Source: Albidovulum litorale (GTDB taxonomy: Bacteria > Pseudomonadota > Alphaproteobacteria > Rhodobacterales > Rhodobacteraceae). From it: a stretch of DNA of 64,000 nt. This document shows positions 43,083 to 51,340 of this stretch, piece by piece. The first letter of the stretch is position 1; the number at the start of each line of letters is the position of its first letter. Under the pieces are notes generated by a model, which did no database searches, was not told the origin of the DNA, and worked only from the letters and a program-made list of their open reading frames with translations. The translations under genes and the position numbers were made by a program. The stretch spans positions 248,001-312,000 of the forward strand of contig NZ_JAOWKZ010000003.1 in the NCBI RefSeq assembly GCF_025751495.1. Direction: 5' to 3'.

Positions 43083-43940
43083 GTGAGCGCGGGCGGGGAT
43101 ATCGCCGGTGCCGGGGCGCGTGCCGCCCGTGTCACGCCGCGGTGGCTGAAGCAGGCGCGCCGGGTCATGGCGTCGAGACCGGCCTCGATTCTCATCTACC
43201 TTGCCGTCATTTGGGCAATTGTCGCGACCGCGCTGAACGGCGCGGAGGCGATGGGGTATAACTGGCAATGGTACCGCATCCCGCGCTATTTTTTCGAGGC
43301 GGTCGAGGGCGGCATCGTTCTTGGCGAAATCCCGTGGGGGCTCGTCGGGACGCTCGCCCTGTCGGCCACGGCATTTCTTCTGGCCACATTTATCGGATTG
43401 ATCGTGGCGCTTCTTCGCCTTTCCGATCTGATCGTCGGACGCTGGGTCGCGCGTGGATTTCTTGAAATCGTCCGCAACTCGCCGCTTCTGGTTCTGCTTT
43501 ACGTCTTTTACTACGTGTTTGGCCCGATCTTCGGGCTCGACCGTTATTCCGCCTCGGTACTTTGCCTTGCCGTTTTCCACGGCGCGCTGATATCCGAGAT
43601 CTTCCGCGCCGGGATCAACGCGGTCGCGAAGGGCCAGTGGGAGGCCGCCGATGCCATCGGCATGACACGCTGGCAGGTCTATCGCTATATCGTCCTGCCG
43701 CAATCGGTGCGCTTCATGCTGCCGCCGATGACGGGCGAAGTCGTGAACATGATCAAGAGCTCGGCCATCGTCAGCGTCATCGCCGTTGCCGAACTGACCA
43801 CGATCGGGCGCAACATCATCTCTGACACTTACATGAGCTTTGAAATCTGGTTCACCATCGCGGCGGTCTACATGGTCGTCACGTTGATCATTTCCACCGG
43901 CGCCACGCTGCTTGAACGGCGCTACACCGTGCGCGACTGA
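43083..43940 (+). CDS. Polar amino acid ABC permease, second transporter (first permease)
   Basis: A 285-residue permease that starts with GTG immediately after the ATPase stop TAG, with no gap. Helices lie from about residue 36; the family loop EIFRAGINAVAKGQWEAADA (about 175-194) and RWQVYRYIVLPQSVRFMLPP are clear. It pairs with the permease at 44857. Confidence 0.92.
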   Translation: MSAGGDIAGAGARAARVTPRWLKQARRVMASRPASILIYLAVIWAIVATALNGAEAMGYNWQWYRIPRYFFEAVEGGIVLGEIPWGLVGTLALSATAFLLATFIGLIVALLRLSDLIVGRWVARGFLEIVRNSPLLVLLYVFYYVFGPIFGLDRYSASVLCLAVFHGALISEIFRAGINAVAKGQWEAADAIGMTRWQVYRYIVLPQSVRFMLPPMTGEVVNMIKSSAIVSVIAVAELTTIGRNIISDTYMSFEIWFTIAAVYMVVTLIISTGATLLERRYTVRD

Positions 43941-43975
43941 CGCAACTCACACTATCCGCAACAGGGAGAAACGAC

Positions 43976-44809
43976 ATGAAACTGACAAGACGAATGCTCA
44001 ATGCAGGGCTCGGCGCGGTCATGGCCGCGGCCCTTGCCCTACCTGCCATCGCGCAGGACACGCGGCAGATGCTGTCCTCGGAAAGCGTGATCGAGACGAT
44101 CAAGGAACGCGGGGTCATCAAGATCGGGTTGTCGCTCTTCGTGCCATGGTCGATGCGCGACAAGAATGGCGATCTGATCGGGTTCGAACTGGATGTCGGG
44201 CGGCAACTGGCCGAGGATATGGGCGTGGATGTCGAGTTTGTGCCGACCGCCTGGGACGGGATCATCCCGGCGCTGGTTTCGGGTAAGTTTGACGTGATCA
44301 TCTCGGGCATGTCGATCACGGCGGAACGGAACCTGACCGTCAACTTTTCGGACCCGTATGCATTCTCCGGCCTCACGGTTCTGGCCAACAGGTCGATGAC
44401 CGAAGGCTTCACGATGGAGGATTTCAACAAGCCTGAAGTGATCTTCGCCGCCCGCCGGGGTGCCACGCCGGTTCAGGTCATCCAACGCATCTTCCCCAAC
44501 GCGCAGCTTCTGCAATTTGATGAGGATGGCGCGTCGGCACAGGAAGTGCTGAACGGCAACGCCCATGCTACGATGGCGTCCGAGCCGACCCCGTCGCGGG
44601 AAGCGCGCAAATACCCCGAAACGCTCTATGTGCCGTTCGATCAGGTGTTCGATGCACGGGGCGAAGGCTTTGCCTATCGCAAGGGCGATCCGGACGCGAC
44701 CAACTACTTCAACAACTGGATCGGCACGCGCTGGCGGATCGGCTGGCTGAAAGAGCGTCACGACTACTGGTTCAAGGGCAACGAATGGGAATCGATGGTC
44801 GAGCAATGA
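43976..44809 (+). CDS. Amino acid ABC substrate-binding protein, second transporter
   Basis: A 277-residue periplasmic binding protein. The Sec signal (MKLTRRMLNAGLGAVMAAAL up to LPAIAQ) is followed by GVIKIGLSLFVPWSMRD, the substrate-contact FDVIISGMSITAERNLTVNF (about 103-122) and AARRGATPVQVIQ. A GGGAGAAACGAC ribosome site precedes the ATG. Gene order ATPase-permease-binding protein-permease is typical of polar amino acid transporters. Confidence 0.93.
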   Translation: MKLTRRMLNAGLGAVMAAALALPAIAQDTRQMLSSESVIETIKERGVIKIGLSLFVPWSMRDKNGDLIGFELDVGRQLAEDMGVDVEFVPTAWDGIIPALVSGKFDVIISGMSITAERNLTVNFSDPYAFSGLTVLANRSMTEGFTMEDFNKPEVIFAARRGATPVQVIQRIFPNAQLLQFDEDGASAQEVLNGNAHATMASEPTPSREARKYPETLYVPFDQVFDARGEGFAYRKGDPDATNYFNNWIGTRWRIGWLKERHDYWFKGNEWESMVEQ

Positions 44810-44817
44810 TCTGACTT

Positions 44818-44839
44818 CGCCCGGCCTTCGGGCCGGGCG
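44818..44839 (+). terminator. Strong intra-operon hairpin after the binding-protein gene
   Basis: CGCCCGGCC-TTCG-GGCCGGGCG is a perfect 9-bp stem with a UUCG tetraloop and no T-run. It lies between the binding-protein and the second permease genes and probably stabilises the upstream mRNA or attenuates downstream expression. Confidence 0.65.
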
Positions 44840-44856
44840 GCCAAGGCGAACAGGAC

Positions 44857-45735
44857 ATGCGCAAGGCACGCAGGAAACTTCACTGGCTCGATTGGCTGAT
44901 CCTCGCGGTTCTGGCGGGGTTCTTTGCCGTGATCTGGTTCCGCATTTCCGGCACGCTGAACTACAAATGGCAATGGGAGCGCATCCCCAACTACATCCTG
45001 CGCTGGGATGAGGAGGATGGCCGCTGGGTCACCAACCTCTTGTTGCAGGGCCTGATCACCACGATCCGCATTTCGATCTACGCCAGCGTTCTGGCGCTGA
45101 TCCTTGGTACAATCCTTGGCATCGCGCGCTGCGCCCAGAACCTCGCCGTCCGTATGCTGGCGCGGACCTATCTGGAGTTTCTGAGAAACATTCCACCGGT
45201 CGTCGTCATCTTCATCTTCTACTTCTTTCTCTCGGAACAGATCGTCGCCGCCTTTAATATCGAAGGCTGGGCGCGGGGCATCGCGAAGCAGGAAGACAAC
45301 GGCGTCTGGGAGTTTTTCTTCGGTGACATGCGGCGGTTCCCGTCGATGATCTCGGGGGTCATGGTGCTCGCGCTCTTTGAAAGCGCCTTCGTGGGAGAGA
45401 TCGTGCGCGCCGGCATCCAGTCGATCCCGCGCGGCCAGCGCGAAGCGGCGCGCTCGATCGGCATGAGTTGGGTGGACGAGATGCGCTTTATAGTGTTGCC
45501 ACAGGCGATGCGCAAAGTGATCCCGCCCCTATCGAACCAGTTCATCTCGCTGGTGAAGGACAGTTCCATCATCTCACTCATCTCGGTGCAGGAACTGACC
45601 TACAAGACTGTGGAGCTGGTTTCCTCCACCCGGATGATATTCGAGGCCTGGCTGACGACGGCGGCGCTCTATTTCATCCTCTGCTTCGGTCTGTCGCTTC
45701 TGTTCCGGCGGCTGGAACGGGCGCCTGCGCGGTGA
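44857..45735 (+). CDS. Polar amino acid ABC permease, second transporter (second permease)
   Basis: A 292-residue permease with an N-terminal cytoplasmic stretch and helices from about residue 13. EIVRAGIQSIPRGQREAARSIG (about 181-202) and the FIVLPQAMRKVIPPLSNQ family motif are clear. Last gene of the transporter, 47 bp after the binding-protein stop; its 3' end overlaps the MATE gene by 62 bp on the other strand. Confidence 0.92.
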   Translation: MRKARRKLHWLDWLILAVLAGFFAVIWFRISGTLNYKWQWERIPNYILRWDEEDGRWVTNLLLQGLITTIRISIYASVLALILGTILGIARCAQNLAVRMLARTYLEFLRNIPPVVVIFIFYFFLSEQIVAAFNIEGWARGIAKQEDNGVWEFFFGDMRRFPSMISGVMVLALFESAFVGEIVRAGIQSIPRGQREAARSIGMSWVDEMRFIVLPQAMRKVIPPLSNQFISLVKDSSIISLISVQELTYKTVELVSSTRMIFEAWLTTAALYFILCFGLSLLFRRLERAPAR

Positions 45736-47089
45736 AAAGCCCCCCGATCAGGTCACGGGCTGTGCGTTCGGCGATAAAGAGCGAGAGCACAAGCCCGGTG
45801 GTCACCGCAACCGCGATGCCGAACCACACCCCCCATGTGCCAAGTTCGAAGACCCGCACGAAGAGATAGCAGAAGACGGCGACGGCGATGCCCTGACGAT
45901 AAAGCCCGACCCAGACGGTCGCCATTGGCCGCTTCAGGGCCTGAAGGAACGAATTCAACGAAAAGAGCACTATATAGACCGGCAGGATGAAGCCGTCGAC
46001 ATGCAGATAATCGCCACCGAGCCGCACCACGTCGGGATCGGATGTAAAGACTCCTACGAGTGGACGCGCGGCGAACCACAGCACGAATGAGCCGCAAAGC
46101 ATGATCGCAACCCCCGCCTTGCAGCAGAAGAACACCGCCTCGCGCACCCGGTCGAAGTTCTTCGCCCCGAAATTCTGCGCGGCAATGGGCAGAAGCGCCC
46201 CGGTAAGCCCGAAACCGGGTAGGAGGATAAGCTGTTCGATTCTTAGCCCCACTCCATAGGCCGCCAAAGCGGCGGGGCCAAAGGATTTGAGGTAATATTG
46301 AACGACGAATCCGGCGATCAGCAGGATCATCATCGCGAATGTCGATGGCAGCGCCTGTGCCGTCACCTCTCTGTAGCGGGCCAGACGTGGCCACCACTCG
46401 GCCGGGCTTTCGTGACGCATCAGATCGCTCTGCATCACATGCCAGAGAACGTAGGCCATGACCCCGGTCTGGCTGACCAGTGTCGACAGCGCGATGCCGT
46501 TGAACCCCATGCCGGGGAACACCCCCGGCAGCCCGTAGATGAAGAGCGGGTTCAGCACGATATTGGCGAAGAAGGCCGCGATCTGGGCGCGCTTCATCGT
46601 GTCTGTATCGCCCTGCGCGCCGAGGATTCCGTTCGCGCCGAAGGCCAGAAGGAAGGGCGCCGTCGCGAAGAGTATGACGTTCATATAGGCATTGGCCGCG
46701 TCGCGGTAGCCGCCCGGCTCCGAGACCAGCGCGAGCATCGCGGGCGACCCCCAGATACCGCCGATACCCAATAGGATCGAGACGATGACACCATATCCGA
46801 GCCCCTGACAGGCGATCCGCTTCGCGCCTTCGGGATCGTCGGCCCCCAGCGCATTGCCGACGAGCGCGCTCATCGCGTTTCCAAGGCCCACGCCGAAGGC
46901 GATGAGGATGAAAAAGACCTGAAAGGTAATCGACAGTCCTGCCAGTGCCGTCGTGGACAAGAGCCCTGCAAACCACATGTCGACGACGTTGTAGAGCGTG
47001 GTGAAGACCATACCGATCGCCGCCGGAACAGCCAGCGCCCTGAAATGTCCGGGGATCGGTCCCTGCCTGAGATTGCGCGCGCGTTTCAT
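45674..47089 (-). CDS. MATE family efflux transporter
   Basis: A 471-residue integral membrane protein with twelve predicted helices, first helix around residues 17-37 (FRALAVPAAIGMVFTTLYNV). The repeated half-structure and NPLFIYGLPGVFPGMGFNGIAL-type sequence match the multidrug and toxic compound extrusion family (Na+ or H+ antiport). Its end overlaps the ABC permease antisense by 62 bp. It shares the short intergenic region with the divergent desaturase operon and its GntR-type palindrome. Substrate unknown; export of an oxidised intermediate of the neighbouring pathway is possible. Confidence 0.93.
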   Translation of the reverse strand: MKRARNLRQGPIPGHFRALAVPAAIGMVFTTLYNVVDMWFAGLLSTTALAGLSITFQVFFILIAFGVGLGNAMSALVGNALGADDPEGAKRIACQGLGYGVIVSILLGIGGIWGSPAMLALVSEPGGYRDAANAYMNVILFATAPFLLAFGANGILGAQGDTDTMKRAQIAAFFANIVLNPLFIYGLPGVFPGMGFNGIALSTLVSQTGVMAYVLWHVMQSDLMRHESPAEWWPRLARYREVTAQALPSTFAMMILLIAGFVVQYYLKSFGPAALAAYGVGLRIEQLILLPGFGLTGALLPIAAQNFGAKNFDRVREAVFFCCKAGVAIMLCGSFVLWFAARPLVGVFTSDPDVVRLGGDYLHVDGFILPVYIVLFSLNSFLQALKRPMATVWVGLYRQGIAVAVFCYLFVRVFELGTWGVWFGIAVAVTTGLVLSLFIAERTARDLIGGLFTAQAPVPAAGTEATDRSRG

Positions 47090-47162
47090 CGACTATTTCG
47101 GAGTTTCTGACGCCGGGACCAGACCCGCCGCCACTGCGCGCAGCCTATACAGGGCCCAGTAA

Positions 47163-47176
47163 TAAGTATATACTTA
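47163..47176. promoter_or_regulatory. 14-bp palindrome, candidate GntR/HutC operator (copy 2)
   Basis: TAAGTATATACTTA, identical to the copy at 42261, lies 23 bp before the desaturase ATG and 73 bp upstream of the divergent MATE start. The GntR gene is the third in the operon that begins here. Confidence 0.78.
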
Positions 47177-47199
47177 ATCATTCCCAGCGGAGGCCACTC

Positions 47200-48168
47200 A
47201 TGGCGAGGGACGTCATCACCCCGATCACCCAGGCGCTGGCCGAGGGCAAGCTGACCCGGGTCGAATTGCGCGCCCTGATGACGCGATCCGACGCGGCAGC
47301 TTTTCGGCATCTGGCAGGATGGCTTCTGCTGCTGCTGGCAACCGGCTCTCTGGTCTGGCTCAGCCTCGGCACATGGTGGGTGTTGCCCGCGATGTTCGTG
47401 CATGGTGTAGTTCTGGTCCACCACTTCTCGCTCCAGCATGAATGTGTGCATTACACGGTCTTCCGCACCCGCAAGCTGAACGACTATGCGGGAATTCTCT
47501 GCGGCTGGATCATCGGCCTGCCGCACCAGTTCTTCCGTTATGAACACTGTGACCACCACACATACACACAGCTTCACGGCGAAGACCCGGAGATGGTCGA
47601 GCTTCAAAAGTCGATCTGGGGCTATCTCTGGTACCTATCGGCCATCCCCTATTGGCGTGCAAAGCTGTCCGAGATCTCCCGCCATGCCCTTGGCCGCCTG
47701 AATGAAACCGAGCGGCGTTTCGTGCCGAAAGTGGCGGAAGCGACATTGGTGCGCGAGGCGCGGGTGATGGTTGCAGTTTATGCGCTGATCGCGGTCGCGA
47801 TGGTCGTTTTTCAGTGGTGGGCGCCCCTGTGGTTCTGGCTGGTGCCGCTGATCCTTGGCGAACCCGTGATGCGCTTCGTGCGGATGACCGAACATGTCGG
47901 CCGCCCCACCGTGTCGGCGATGCGGGTCAATACCCGCACCAATCTCGTCTCGCGCCCGATGCGGTTCCTGTGCTGGAATATGAACTACCATGCCGAACAT
48001 CACTATGCGTCCTCGGTTCCGTTCCACGCGCTGCCGCGGCTACATCAAAAGCTGCGTGACCATATCCATGTCGAACCGGACGGCTATCTGGGTGCGCATC
48101 GCGATATCCTCGCCCAGATCCTCGGCCGCAAACCGCGTGCGGATGATGGCGTGGTTGCCGGGCAATGA
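47200..48168 (+). CDS. Fatty-acid-desaturase-type membrane oxygenase (MocD-like)
   Basis: A 322-residue diiron membrane protein. The three histidine boxes are H80ECVH, H116CDHH and HAEHH (about 265-269), with several hydrophobic segments (about 40-75, 98-115, 192-220). Such proteins hydroxylate or desaturate lipid or small hydrophobic substrates using O2 and an electron donor. The overlapping downstream gene (ATGA at 48165-48168) encodes a Rieske ferredoxin that would supply electrons; the MocD/MocE pair of rhizopine catabolism is the best known example of this pairing. The ATG at 47200 has a GGAGG ribosome site. Substrate not known. Confidence 0.88.
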   Translation: MARDVITPITQALAEGKLTRVELRALMTRSDAAAFRHLAGWLLLLLATGSLVWLSLGTWWVLPAMFVHGVVLVHHFSLQHECVHYTVFRTRKLNDYAGILCGWIIGLPHQFFRYEHCDHHTYTQLHGEDPEMVELQKSIWGYLWYLSAIPYWRAKLSEISRHALGRLNETERRFVPKVAEATLVREARVMVAVYALIAVAMVVFQWWAPLWFWLVPLILGEPVMRFVRMTEHVGRPTVSAMRVNTRTNLVSRPMRFLCWNMNYHAEHHYASSVPFHALPRLHQKLRDHIHVEPDGYLGAHRDILAQILGRKPRADDGVVAGQ

Positions 48169-48482
48169 AGGATGACGCCGGTTGGCAGGACCTGATCGCC
48201 GTCGATGCACTGGAGCAGGGCTGGGTCACGGAAGCGAACCTCGGGCCACGCAGGCTTGCGGTTTACGATACACCGACCGGGGTCCATGTCTCGCTCGCGC
48301 TTTGCAATCACGGCGGGGCCAGCCTGTGCGACGGCTATTTCGACGGCCATGTCATCGAATGCCCGCTGCATCAAGGTGCATTCGATGTGCGCGACGGGCA
48401 GCCGGTCAGCGCGCCCGCGACGCGGCCGATGAAGGTGTTCGAGGCACGGGTCAAAAACGGAATGGTTCAGGTCAGGGTCTGA
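48165..48482 (+). CDS. Rieske [2Fe-2S] ferredoxin (MocE-like)
   Basis: A 105-residue Rieske protein with Cys47-Asn-His49 and Cys66-Pro-Leu-His69 (CNHGGASL; ECPLHQGAF), the full cluster-binding set. It overlaps the desaturase-type oxygenase gene by ATGA, so the two are produced together and very likely form an electron-donor/oxygenase pair. No reductase gene is seen nearby. Confidence 0.92.
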   Translation: MKDDAGWQDLIAVDALEQGWVTEANLGPRRLAVYDTPTGVHVSLALCNHGGASLCDGYFDGHVIECPLHQGAFDVRDGQPVSAPATRPMKVFEARVKNGMVQVRV

Positions 48483-48499
48483 CGGGCAAGGAATGGAAT

Positions 48500-49204
48500 T
48501 TGACAAAACCCCTCTACAAAGCCGTGAAAACCACCCTGCTGGACCGGATCCGGTCGGGCGATCTTGCCTTTGGCGATCCGCTGCCGAATGACGCGGACCT
48601 GGCCGAAGAGTTCGGCTGCGCCCGTCTCACTGTTTACCGCGCCATGCGCGAGCTTGCGGATGAGGGTTACGTCGAACGCCGCAGGCGCGCGGGCACACGG
48701 GTTGCCACCCGCGCCAGCAGGGGGGTTCAACTTTCGATCGCGCGGGTGGACGAGGAAATCTTCGCCCGAAACGCCGTCTACCGCTACGAGCGTCTATTGC
48801 GCGAAAAAGCAGTCCCTCCAGCGGCGGTTGTCACCGCTTTCGCTTTGAAAGCGGGACAGAAGGCGCTGCACATCCGGTGCCGGCACTGGGCCGATGACCG
48901 GGTCTTTCAACTGGAGGACCGCTGGATCAACCTTGAAGCCGTGCCAGAGGCGGCTGAAAGGCCGTTCCTGCATTATGGGCCGAACCATTGGCTTTTAGAG
49001 CATGTGCCGTTTTCCGAAGTCCACCACGACATCAGCGCGGTCTGTGCAGATGCCGCCGATGCGGAAGGTCTGAAGGTTGCGGTCGGACATGCCCTGCTTC
49101 GGCTCGGCCGTACGACCGTATCGAAGGCTGGCTGCATTACGGTTGCAGACCTCAAACATCCCGGCGAGTTGTTCAGCCTGTGCTCTGATCCTCAACCCGC
49201 CTGA
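48500..49204 (+). CDS. GntR family regulator, HutC subfamily
   Basis: A 234-residue regulator. The N-terminal winged helix-turn-helix covers residues 1-70: LYKAVKTTLLDRIRSGDLAF, LPNDADLAEEFGCARLTVYR and then ELADEGYVERRRRAGTRVA. The C-terminal UTRA-type ligand domain follows. The start is a TTG at 48500 with AAGGAA upstream; no ATG is in frame in the right place. It is third in the desaturase-ferredoxin-gntR operon, whose promoter contains the palindrome it may bind. Its 3' end overlaps the convergent LysR gene. Confidence 0.88.
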   Translation: MTKPLYKAVKTTLLDRIRSGDLAFGDPLPNDADLAEEFGCARLTVYRAMRELADEGYVERRRRAGTRVATRASRGVQLSIARVDEEIFARNAVYRYERLLREKAVPPAAVVTAFALKAGQKALHIRCRHWADDRVFQLEDRWINLEAVPEAAERPFLHYGPNHWLLEHVPFSEVHHDISAVCADAADAEGLKVAVGHALLRLGRTTVSKAGCITVADLKHPGELFSLCSDPQPA

Positions 49205-50109
49205 CCGGTCGGGGTTGAGGCTTCGCGCCGCAGCCAATCGCGGAACTCGCGGATTTCGCGCACTTCCAGCGATTTCGGCGGGCAGACAAACCAGTACGAA
49301 AATTTCGACCGGGCTATGTGGGAAAGCGGCGCGACGAGTGTGCCTGAGGCAAGCGCATCGGTGACAAGCGGTTCACGGCCGAGCGCAACCCCTGCCCCCT
49401 GGATCGCGGCCTGTACCGACAGGTTTGACTGGCCAAAGCGTCTGATTCGGCTCGGGCGCGGCAGCGTCTGCCCGGTTTCATCCGCCCAGAAGTCCCAGGT
49501 GGGCGGTCGGGCCCGAGCGGGTCCGTGGACATCGACAAGCAGGGTGTGATCCGCCAGATCCGCGGTGGTCGCGATCCCCTGCCCTGTAGTCAGCAGCGTC
49601 GGCGCACAGACCGGAAACACATTCTCGCCCATCAACCGTTCGGCATGGAATCCCGTCGGTTTCGAAGCGGCATAGCGGATGGCCACATCGACGCCGCCGG
49701 TTTCGAACACCCCGATGCCGGTCTGGGTCCAGATCGATACCGGGATATCCGGATGGTCCTGATCAAAATTGATCAGCCGGGGAAAGAGCCAGTTGACCGC
49801 AAAACCCGGCGGGCACGCGACATTGACCGTTGCATTAGACCGGCGGGCCGAGCGGAGTTGATCGACCACACCGGTGATGAGTCCAAGCCCGTCAGAAATC
49901 GCCTCGGCCAGAAGCCGCCCGTCCGCCGTTGCCGACGACTGGCGCGATCCGCGCAACAGAAGGGTGCGGCCCGTCCAGTCCTCCAGCGCTTTGACATGCT
50001 GACTGACCGCGCTTTGCGTCATGCCCAGTTCTTCCGCCGCACGGCTGAAGCTTTTCAACCGCGATACGGCCTCGAAAACCCGAAGGGAAGGAAAGGGAAG
50101 TGCGCGCAT
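49192..50109 (-). CDS. LysR family regulator (GcvA-like)
   Basis: A 305-residue LysR protein with the N-terminal HTH at about residues 5-64 (LRVFEAVSRLKSFSRAAEEL, GMTQSAVSQHVKALEDW) and a periplasmic-binding-type effector domain (NVFPVCAPTLLTTGQG; GREPLVTDALASGTL). By pattern it is nearest GcvA. It is divergent from the 50206 gene, and a T-N11-A repeat lies between them. The start at 50109 has no clear ribosome site, and an in-frame ATG 27 bases upstream (50136) is an alternative. Confidence 0.9.
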   Translation of the reverse strand: MRALPFPSLRVFEAVSRLKSFSRAAEELGMTQSAVSQHVKALEDWTGRTLLLRGSRQSSATADGRLLAEAISDGLGLITGVVDQLRSARRSNATVNVACPPGFAVNWLFPRLINFDQDHPDIPVSIWTQTGIGVFETGGVDVAIRYAASKPTGFHAERLMGENVFPVCAPTLLTTGQGIATTADLADHTLLVDVHGPARARPPTWDFWADETGQTLPRPSRIRRFGQSNLSVQAAIQGAGVALGREPLVTDALASGTLVAPLSHIARSKFSYWFVCPPKSLEVREIREFRDWLRREASTPTGQAG

Positions 50110-50112
50110 TTT

Positions 50113-50127
50113 ATTAGTTTGTCTAAT
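50113..50127. promoter_or_regulatory. LysR-type binding box
   Basis: ATTAG-TTTGT-CTAAT is a 5-bp inverted repeat with T-N11-A geometry, directly upstream of the LysR start and about 80 bp upstream of the divergent 50206 gene. Confidence 0.6.
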
Positions 50128-50205
50128 GGATAGCATTATGCAAGCGAAATTGCCCGACCCGCCTGCCGCGGCAACAATAAAGCCGGGGAACCTTCGGAGG
50201 CACAA

Positions 50206-51321
50206 ATGACACTGGGGGAAAGGCCGATTGACCGGGCCGCAGCCAATCTCCTGTCGCATTGCGCCGGTCTGAAGACCGGTAACCGCCTGATTGTGATCAG
50301 CGAGACCGAAGGCGGCGGATACTATGACGATTGCCTGGCCCCCGCCGTCGCCGGCATGGCCCGGGAACGGGGCATAAGGACGACGCTCTGCTCCGTCCCG
50401 TTTCAAGATGCGGTCGAAGACCTCGACGATGAAATCGCAGAACTGATATCCGAATCCGACTGCACGATCTTTTTCGCGCGGCTCGGCGATCAGGTCAGGT
50501 TCCGCGATCTGCGGAGCGGCAGCCGGGCAGTGGTCAGCTATGCGCTGGACATGGACATGCTCACGTCGCCCTTCGGAACCGCCCACTACCATGCCTTTAC
50601 CGCCCTGAAGACGGCAATCGACCAGCACCTCGCCACGGCGCGCGAAGTTCATGTCACCTGCCCCAACGGAACCGATTTCACGGGCCCCGGCCCCGGCTGG
50701 CACAAGAAACCGAAGCAGGATGTCACCATCGTCCGGTTCCCGATGTCGGTCTTTGCCCCGGTTCCCGCCGCCGAGTTCACGGGCCGCGTTGCGATGGCCG
50801 GTTTCCTGATGGGTACCGGCTCGCGTTACTACGAACCCTATGGCCGCCAGCTTTCTGGCCGGTTGATCGCACATTTTACGCGGGGACAACTGAACGGTTT
50901 CAGTGGCGCGCCAGAGGCCGTGGCCGCGGCAAACGCGCATTACGACGACATTGCCGCGCGCTTCGGGATCGACCGCAACGTCGTGCATTCCTGGCATGCG
51001 GGCATTCATCCCGGTTGCGCGTTCAATCATCCGGTCGAAAGCAATTTCCTGCGCTGGAGCGGCGGCGCCTTTGGCAATCCGCGCATCCTGCATTTCCACA
51101 CCTGCGGCGCTTACGCCCCGGGTGAAATATCCTGGAACGTCCTCGATCCGACGATCCGGGTCGACGGTGTCGCTGTCTGGGAGGACGGGCGGCTATACCC
51201 CGACCGCGTTCCGGGCGGGGAGGACATTCTGGCGCGCTATCCCTGCGCAGCGGCCGCCTTCGAAAACCCCGCACGGGACGTCGGCATCAGCGATACAGCG
51301 CTGCGAGCCAGCTATGCCTGA
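50206..51321 (+). CDS. Putative metal-dependent hydrolase or dioxygenase, M29/NicX-like
   Basis: A 371-residue soluble protein. The overall pattern (AANLLSHCAGLKTGNRLIVI at the N terminus, YALDMDMLTSPFG and LRWSGGAFGNPRILHFHTCG) resembles proteins of the leucyl aminopeptidase M29 / 2,5-dihydroxypyridine dioxygenase group. Histidines in VVHSWHAGIHPG (about 263-274) and HFHTCG (about 297-302) could bind iron or zinc. I cannot match the exact NicX ligand set, so this is a low-certainty assignment. It is divergent from LysR and near an ACMSD-like amidohydrolase and Rieske oxygenase, consistent with N-heteroaromatic breakdown. Confidence 0.55.
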   Translation: MTLGERPIDRAAANLLSHCAGLKTGNRLIVISETEGGGYYDDCLAPAVAGMARERGIRTTLCSVPFQDAVEDLDDEIAELISESDCTIFFARLGDQVRFRDLRSGSRAVVSYALDMDMLTSPFGTAHYHAFTALKTAIDQHLATAREVHVTCPNGTDFTGPGPGWHKKPKQDVTIVRFPMSVFAPVPAAEFTGRVAMAGFLMGTGSRYYEPYGRQLSGRLIAHFTRGQLNGFSGAPEAVAAANAHYDDIAARFGIDRNVVHSWHAGIHPGCAFNHPVESNFLRWSGGAFGNPRILHFHTCGAYAPGEISWNVLDPTIRVDGVAVWEDGRLYPDRVPGGEDILARYPCAAAAFENPARDVGISDTALRASYA

Positions 51322-51340
51322 TCTCCAGGCCCGCTATTTC

